DNA from: an uncultured Eubacteriales bacterium
GTDB taxonomy: Bacteria; Bacillota; Clostridia; Christensenellales; UBA1242
Direction of reading: 5' to 3'
NCBI GenBank assembly: GCA_948787875.1
Contig: CAQFKO010000011.1
Location: 1 to 27,969 of the forward strand
Length of the DNA stretch: 27,969 bases
In this document: piece after piece, positions 24,366 through 27,969 of the stretch
Layout: each line of letters begins with the position of its first letter
Numbering within the stretch: the stretch's first letter is position 1
Notes under the pieces: model-generated
What the model saw: only the letters and a program-made list of their open reading frames with translations
Databases searched by the model: none
What the model was told of the DNA's origin: nothing
Position numbers and translations under genes: made by a program

Positions 24366-25337
24366 TTAATTTTTTGTATTTAACAAAACTTTTAAATCAT
24401 TTAGCGAATTTTCATAAAACATATTATTTTCATGACTGTTGTTGTTCTCTGCAATTTTTTCTCTTGTGGTTTCCAGCACAGAAAGCGCCTCATGACAAAT
24501 CATAAATATTTTTAAACATTCTTTATCATAATTGTTTAGCGGAGAAATGCTTTCATAGGACTCAATAAATTTTTGCGTTCTTAGTTGCGTTTGCTTTTTG
24601 TTTTTATTTGTGCAAAGTTCGCAAACTGAAATCGCAATATCCACTATTTTCGGTTGAAAATTTGATACCGAAAAGTCTATTAAAAAAAGTTTTTTGTCAT
24701 GGCGTTTTATTATGTTGGTTTTTATAATATCTCCGTGCACAAAACCGTATGACAGTTTATCAAATTTTATTGATTTAAAAAGACTGTATGCTTTGTTTAT
24801 CAATGGCTTAATATTATTGTCCAAAAAATGAATGTTTTTGTTATACTCTTTTTCAAAATTAATTATTGCCCATTGGTCATAAATAAATGGTGGATTATAG
24901 TCAATGCTGTTTAGTTTTGCAAGTTCTTTTGCAACAAACTCTAATTCATTAATTTCAAGCTCCGCGTTTTGTGCAAAAAAATCTTCGCCGTCTATGTATT
25001 CCATAACAAAAAGATTAAATTTGATTTTGTTAAATTTTAATGACAACAAATTTTTGTTTGCTTTGGTTTTTATAATTTTTGGACAAGAAATTCCATTATT
25101 ATAAGCAACTTCCAATCTATTAAGAAGATTTTTTGCAATAGCAAAGGTTCGCGATTTTGAAAATATTTTTACAACGAATTTTCCGCTAGCTGTGTTAAGA
25201 ATAAAATTAAAATCTTCATAGCCCGTTGTAATAATTTTGCAATTAAAAAATTCGCCCAAAGAGTAGGCAGTGCACACCTTTTTGGCAAGCACTTCTAGCG
25301 GAAAATCAAGATTAATGCGACTTTCAAAAGTTTCCAT
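24366..25337 (-). CDS. APH-fold kinase, homoserine-kinase-II-like
   Basis: A 323-aa member of the same protein kinase-like superfamily as the convergent neighbour but a different subfamily. The ATP-binding lysine is probably Lys57 (KFVVKIFS), the hinge is VMEYIDGEDFF (111-121), the catalytic loop is FVHGDIIKTNII (Asp203, Asn208) and the metal Asp221 is in LIDFSVSN. This HGD...N...D pattern with the EYIDGE hinge resembles ThrB2-type or antibiotic-resistance kinases; the substrate is unknown. ATG 25337 has no SD, and the TATAAT of its promoter lies 11 nt upstream, so the message is probably leaderless or nearly so. It is a single-gene unit. The pairing tail to tail with another small-molecule kinase next to NAD salvage genes may or may not be functional. 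Confidence 0.83.
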   Translation of the reverse strand: METFESRINLDFPLEVLAKKVCTAYSLGEFFNCKIITTGYEDFNFILNTASGKFVVKIFSKSRTFAIAKNLLNRLEVAYNNGISCPKIIKTKANKNLLSLKFNKIKFNLFVMEYIDGEDFFAQNAELEINELEFVAKELAKLNSIDYNPPFIYDQWAIINFEKEYNKNIHFLDNNIKPLINKAYSLFKSIKFDKLSYGFVHGDIIKTNIIKRHDKKLFLIDFSVSNFQPKIVDIAISVCELCTNKNKKQTQLRTQKFIESYESISPLNNYDKECLKIFMICHEALSVLETTREKIAENNNSHENNMFYENSLNDLKVLLNTKN

Positions 25338-25348
25338 ATATCACAAAA

Positions 25349-25377
25349 ATTATAATCTTTTATTTTGAAATAATCAA
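25349..25377 (-). promoter_or_regulatory. Promoter of the minus-strand kinase gene
   Basis: On the minus strand, TTGATT (25372-25377), a 17-nt spacer, and a consensus TATAAT (25349-25354). There are 11 nt between the -10 and ATG 25337, so a leader of about 4-5 nt is predicted. Confidence 0.75.
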
Positions 25378-25432
25378 ACAAAAAATCTTAGTGTCGAAAG
25401 TGTATAAAAAGGTGTTAAAAATTTATTCAAAC

Positions 25433-25477
25433 AAAAAACTCAGTCATGCTCCAAAGTATTTGGAAAATGGCTGAGTT
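25433..25477 (-). terminator. Terminator of the tRNA-Arg transcript
   Basis: An 11-bp outer stem (25437-25447 with 25467-25477, one G-T pair) and an inner ccaaa/tttgg stem. On the minus strand it is followed by six T (complement of 25433-25438). Confidence 0.9.
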
Positions 25478-25481
25478 AAAG

Positions 25482-25558
25482 TGGTGCAACCGGAGGGATT
25501 CGAACCCCCGACCATTCGGTTCGTAGCCGAGTACTCTATCCAGCTGAGCTACGGTTGC
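25482..25558 (-). tRNA. tRNA-Arg, anticodon ACG
   Basis: A complete cloverleaf on the minus strand: acceptor stem GCAACCG/CGGTTGC, D stem GCTC/GAGT, anticodon stem CTCGG/CCGAA with one mismatch at its base, loop CTACGAA giving ACG (usually A34 to inosine, reading CGU/CGC/CGA), T arm GGGGG-TTCGAAT-CCCTC, discriminator A. The 3' CCA is encoded (25482-25484). It has its own promoter (25644-25672) and terminator. Confidence 0.98.
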
Positions 25559-25564
25559 AAAGAT

Positions 25565-25636
25565 GTTCCCCGTGGACTAGAAGGGAGGGGAGAATTGGCT
25601 TTTTTGTTCTGTTGCCAATTATGAGTCCGCGTGAAC
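25565..25636 (-). ncRNA. Possible structured leader RNA of tRNA-Arg
   Basis: The first 72 nt of the predicted tRNA transcript can fold into a closed structure. Numbering from 25636, GUUC (1-4) pairs with GAAC (69-72), CG (6-7) with CG (65-66), GGACU (9-13) with AGUCC (59-63), and a 7-bp hairpin AAUUGGC (17-23) with GCCAAUU (38-44) sits inside. A pyrimidine-only strand (45-58) with CCCC (47-50) could alternatively pair with GGGG (66-69). The closing helix begins at the predicted transcription start. RNase P cleavage at the tRNA 5' end would release an RNA of about 79 nt. I cannot match it to a known RNA family; it may be only a leader. Confidence 0.4.
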
Positions 25637-25643
25637 AATATCA

Positions 25644-25672
25644 ATAATATTCTATTTTTTGATATTTGTCAA
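25644..25672 (-). promoter_or_regulatory. Promoter of the tRNA-Arg transcript
   Basis: On the minus strand, a consensus TTGACA (25667-25672), a 17-nt spacer, and TATTAT (25644-25649). The predicted start is near 25637, about 79 nt upstream of the tRNA. Confidence 0.85.
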
Positions 25673-25791
25673 TAGAATTTTGAAGGTTGAACGGTTGCAA
25701 ACATTTTATTATAACTAACATAAAGTTTTGTGGCTAACAAGATTAAATAAAGTCATTAAAAGATTTGACTGCAACAAATTTGGCAAATCTA

Positions 25792-25820
25792 TTTACATAA
25801 ATGTAATAATATATTATAAT
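25792..25820 (+). promoter_or_regulatory. Promoter of the RelA-like/HD operon
   Basis: TTTACA (25792-25797), a 17-nt spacer, and a consensus TATAAT (25815-25820). The -35 and early spacer form the palindrome TTACAT-AA-ATGTAA (25793-25806), a possible operator. Transcription should begin near 25827, before the GGAGGG SD at 25838-25843. Confidence 0.8.
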
Positions 25821-25848
25821 TAAAGCAATCTAAATAATGGAGGGCAAT

Positions 25849-26076
25849 ATGATATATTTAAAAGCAAAAAACGGCGCTTTGTTTTGTTATGACGAAGACA
25901 CGACCGTTACACTAACGCTGAAAAACGGCAGATGGGAAGTTTCTGAATTAACTTATTCCGCGCTAATGGCAGAAGAAGGTGTTTCTGTTATAAGCGAAAA
26001 AGATGCCTCAGGTTTATTCGGCGGAAACAGCCCCGAACAAGCGATTTTGGAGCTTCAAGCAATTTTAAATAAATAA
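25849..26076 (+). CDS. Small unknown protein, first gene of the RelA-like/HD operon
   Basis: A 75-aa acidic protein. The frame can start at ATG 25837, but that ATG overlaps the GGAGGG SD, which is well spaced (5-6 nt) from ATG 25849, so MIYLKAKNGALF is the likely N-terminus. The first half has a beta-hairpin look (YLKAKNGALFCYDEDTTVTLTLKNGRWEVSEL). The second half is helical, with a glycine-rich turn (SGLFGGNSPEQAI) and a C-terminal helix (LELQAILNK). No family is recognised and no helix-turn-helix is evident. It is 13 nt upstream of the RelA-like gene under one promoter, so it should be co-expressed in roughly equal amounts. A regulatory or third-partner role is possible but not shown. Confidence 0.8.
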   Translation: MIYLKAKNGALFCYDEDTTVTLTLKNGRWEVSELTYSALMAEEGVSVISEKDASGLFGGNSPEQAILELQAILNK

Positions 26077-26089
26077 AAATGGGGATATT

Positions 26090-27427
26090 ATGGAAAACGA
26101 AACTATTTCTTTATCGCCCGAACTTGACAAAGCTTATGTGTATTGGAAAAAAGAAAAAAGTTTAGAGCAATTTGCAAAAGTGCAAAACAACGGTGCAAAA
26201 TCTGTTGATAGTTTGTTGAGCAAAGTTAAAAGAAATATTGAACAACTTGGGAACAAAGATTTTAAGTTGGCAAATATTACTGATTCTGCCAGATGTGCCA
26301 TTTTGTTTGATTCTTATGCCGAAATTGCAGACTTTTTAAAATGCTTCAAGCAACAAATGCCTTTGATGCAAGGCTGGGTATCAAGAAACAACACAGGCTA
26401 TAAAGGCATTCATATGAGTTTTGAAGTTGATGGGATTGGTGTTGAAGTTCAGGCAAGCACTTTTAAGGCGTGGCCTTATAAACTGATAGCGGAAGAGTTT
26501 TATGCCAAGTGGCGTAATTTTAATCAAAAAGAAGAGTTTGACAAAGTAGTTGGACTAAAAAACAAACTTGAAGAACTGAAATTAAAAAAGCAAAATAATA
26601 ATAATTCTGTGTCTGACAAAGAGATTGAAGAGGCAGAGCAACTTTTTATTAATCAAAAAGAATATTTTAAGGGCAAGCTTGCCGAACAACAACAAGAACT
26701 TGCCGATTCTCAAAAATTGTTTTCGGAACTTTATCAAGACGGAGATTTTGAAAAAAATGAAATTGAGATAGAGTCAACACTTCTTTCTTATGAAATAGAG
26801 AGCGAAAAAAATGAGTCGACAAAAGTTGAATATTCAGAAACGGCAAGGCATAACAAAGAAGTGATTTCAAAAGCTATTGAACTTGATGAAAACGGAAAAG
26901 TTATTGAATCGAACATTTTGCCAAAGTTGATAGAACTTAATCAAGTTGCAAACAAAGTTCAAGATTGTTTGGTTGCTAATGTTAACAGTACCTTAGAAAA
27001 TATGAACAATAAAAATGTTTTTGTGCAAAAATTAGACCCAAACAATATTAAGGTTTTGCAATATAAAGAGATTTCTGCCGAACTGTTGGGCATGAATAAA
27101 AAGTTTATCGAAAACGAGATAAAAAGCGGCAAATTGAATGAAAAATTTGTAATAAACAACATTAGGGATTTTTCCGGAAAAGTTAACAAATTAATCAAAT
27201 CTGTGGTCAACTATGCAGAAAAAAATAAAATTTTCAATTTGTCTTCAAATGAAATAATAAAATCTTTTTATCAGTCAAAAGTTGATAAAGTTAATTCCGA
27301 TAATGCTTCTGAAAAACATTCACCTCAGAAAAACTCACAAGAAGTGTTTAATGAAGAAGGAAAAATGTTTGTTGATGATTTAAAAAACAAAATTCAAGAT
27401 GACGAAAAACAAATACAAAAGATTTAA
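26090..27427 (+). CDS. Divergent RelA/SpoT synthetase-like protein with coiled-coil C-terminus
   Basis: A 445-aa protein whose first 145 residues align by eye with the (p)ppGpp synthetase fold. GAKSVDS (35-41) fits the ATP-binding RxKxxxS with the first Arg replaced by Gly. ITDSARCAIL (63-72) gives a metal-ligand Asp65 where Rel enzymes have DxxxxR; GYKGIH (103-108) matches GYxSxH; VEVQ (118-121) gives the catalytic Glu119. The Asp-Glu spacing (54) is close to that of Rel (59). From about 150 to 445 the protein is highly helical and charged, with heptad-like stretches (150-215), and has no TGS/ACT domains. No signal or membrane segment is seen. A short GGGG SD-like site precedes ATG 26090. 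It is followed 11 nt later by an RSH-type hydrolase. Making an alarmone or pyrophosphorylating tRNA is inference; inactivity is possible. Confidence 0.72.
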   Translation: MENETISLSPELDKAYVYWKKEKSLEQFAKVQNNGAKSVDSLLSKVKRNIEQLGNKDFKLANITDSARCAILFDSYAEIADFLKCFKQQMPLMQGWVSRNNTGYKGIHMSFEVDGIGVEVQASTFKAWPYKLIAEEFYAKWRNFNQKEEFDKVVGLKNKLEELKLKKQNNNNSVSDKEIEEAEQLFINQKEYFKGKLAEQQQELADSQKLFSELYQDGDFEKNEIEIESTLLSYEIESEKNESTKVEYSETARHNKEVISKAIELDENGKVIESNILPKLIELNQVANKVQDCLVANVNSTLENMNNKNVFVQKLDPNNIKVLQYKEISAELLGMNKKFIENEIKSGKLNEKFVINNIRDFSGKVNKLIKSVVNYAEKNKIFNLSSNEIIKSFYQSKVDKVNSDNASEKHSPQKNSQEVFNEEGKMFVDDLKNKIQDDEKQIQKI

Positions 27428-27438
27428 GGAGAAAATTT

Positions 27439-27966
27439 ATGTGGGATTCAAAATTAGTTAATGATGCAATATTTTTTGCTACAAAATGTCACGAAGGTCA
27501 AGTTATGAAAAACCCTGTTAATATGCCTTATTCGGCACATTTTTTTGGGGCTACAATGAATGCTGTTAAATTGGGCGCGCTTTTGGAAGAACCAATCAAT
27601 TGGGACTTATTGATTTGCACCGCAATTCTTCATGATACTTTGGAAGACACCATAGCAACCTATGAAGATATAAAAGGCATTTTTGGTCAAGAGATTGCAG
27701 ATGCTGTTAGTGCGTTAACCAAAAATGAAAGTCTTCCTTTTGAAGAGCAAATGATTGATTGCATTAAAAGAATAAAACAACAACCAAAAGAAGTTGCTAT
27801 TGTTAAAATTTCTGACAGATTATTTAATATTAGAGACAGAGTTCCTTCTTGGGACAAAGAAAAGCAAGAGCAATATAAGCAAGAGTCTAAACTTATTTGT
27901 GACGAACTTGGTCAAGGATTTAAAAAGGTTCAAGAAGTTATGGAAGAACAAATAGCAAAATATTAA
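27439..27966 (+). CDS. RSH-type HD-domain hydrolase (small alarmone hydrolase-like)
   Basis: A 175-aa stand-alone HD domain of the SpoT/MESH1 type, which removes the 3' pyrophosphate of (p)ppGpp in characterised members. Motifs in order: CHEGQ (17-21), PYSAH (30-34, metal His34), ILHDTLEDT (63-71, metal His65-Asp66, catalytic Glu69-Asp70), FGQEIADAVSALTK (82-95) and ISDRLFNIRD (124-133, metal Asp126 and Asn130). The usual DRLHN is DRLFN here, as DKLYN in MESH1, so all catalytic residues are kept. There is no synthetase, TGS or ACT region. ATG 27439 has a strong AAGGAG SD 11 nt after the RelA-like gene. As partner of a synthetase-like protein it may act as the detoxifying or antitoxin member. 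The gene is complete and ends 3 nt before the window edge. Confidence 0.92.
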   Translation: MWDSKLVNDAIFFATKCHEGQVMKNPVNMPYSAHFFGATMNAVKLGALLEEPINWDLLICTAILHDTLEDTIATYEDIKGIFGQEIADAVSALTKNESLPFEEQMIDCIKRIKQQPKEVAIVKISDRLFNIRDRVPSWDKEKQEQYKQESKLICDELGQGFKKVQEVMEEQIAKY

Positions 27967-27969
27967 TAA

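Noticed and set aside
25551..25701. 11-bp direct repeat acggttgcaaa at the tRNA-Arg 5' end and at 25691-25701, considered as an attachment-site pair
   Set aside because: It is too short, lies only 140 bp apart, covers the 5' rather than the 3' end of the tRNA, and no integrase or element lies between.
1..27969. CRISPR arrays, insertion sequences, rRNA genes
   Set aside because: No spaced direct repeats, transposase motifs or rRNA sequence were found on either strand.

Overview
The window is a low-GC bacterial chromosome segment that uses the standard genetic code. Nearly all genes stop at TAA, tryptophan is TGG, and Shine-Dalgarno (SD) sites and sigma-A type promoters (TTGACA/TATAAT, 16-18 nt spacers) are strong. 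Gene content fits an uncultured, probably host-associated Bacillota of the clostridial type: extracellular polysaccharide and glycolipid glycosyltransferases, a Preiss-Handler NAD salvage set, an encoded tRNA CCA end and DUF11 surface-type repeats. Genus cannot be resolved from the sequence.

Layout. 1-2000: the end of an unknown gene, an in-frame scrap resembling the RpoC C-terminus, and an unrecognised 461-aa gene. 2024-4091 (minus): a GT4 glycosyltransferase followed by a PlsC-like acyltransferase, probably envelope lipid or glycolipid synthesis. 4426-4794 (minus): a small unknown gene. 5058-15420 (plus): an extracellular polysaccharide (capsule-like) locus with an initiating phosphoglycosyl transferase, GT2, Wzy-like polymerase, WecB epimerase, GT4, GT2, tandem-GT2 fusion and Wzx flippase. 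From the polymerase to the flippase the genes are tightly packed. 15575-16405: a two-repeat DUF11 protein. 16532-19675 (minus): an SF2 helicase with two predicted membrane segments, followed by a HIT-family gene broken by an in-frame TGA.

19735-23167: a divergent NAD salvage cluster, pncA - NadR-type adenylyltransferase - pncB on the minus strand and nadE on the plus strand. Together these can turn nicotinamide or nicotinate into NAD. An inverted repeat spans both -35 boxes. 23252-25337: two convergent APH/choline-kinase-fold kinases, each apparently transcribed without a leader. 25482-25558 (minus): tRNA-Arg(ACG), preceded by a 72-nt region that can fold into a compact RNA. 25849-27966: an operon of a 75-aa unknown protein, a divergent RelA/SpoT synthetase-like protein with a long helical C-terminal part, and a stand-alone RSH-type HD hydrolase.

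The most interesting element is this last operon. A synthetase-like enzyme that keeps the catalytic Asp and Glu is paired with a small alarmone hydrolase, the logic of a toxSAS toxin-antitoxin pair, in an architecture I do not recognise. Second are the membrane-helicase/HIT operon, the structured leader in front of tRNA-Arg, and the set of leaderless genes.
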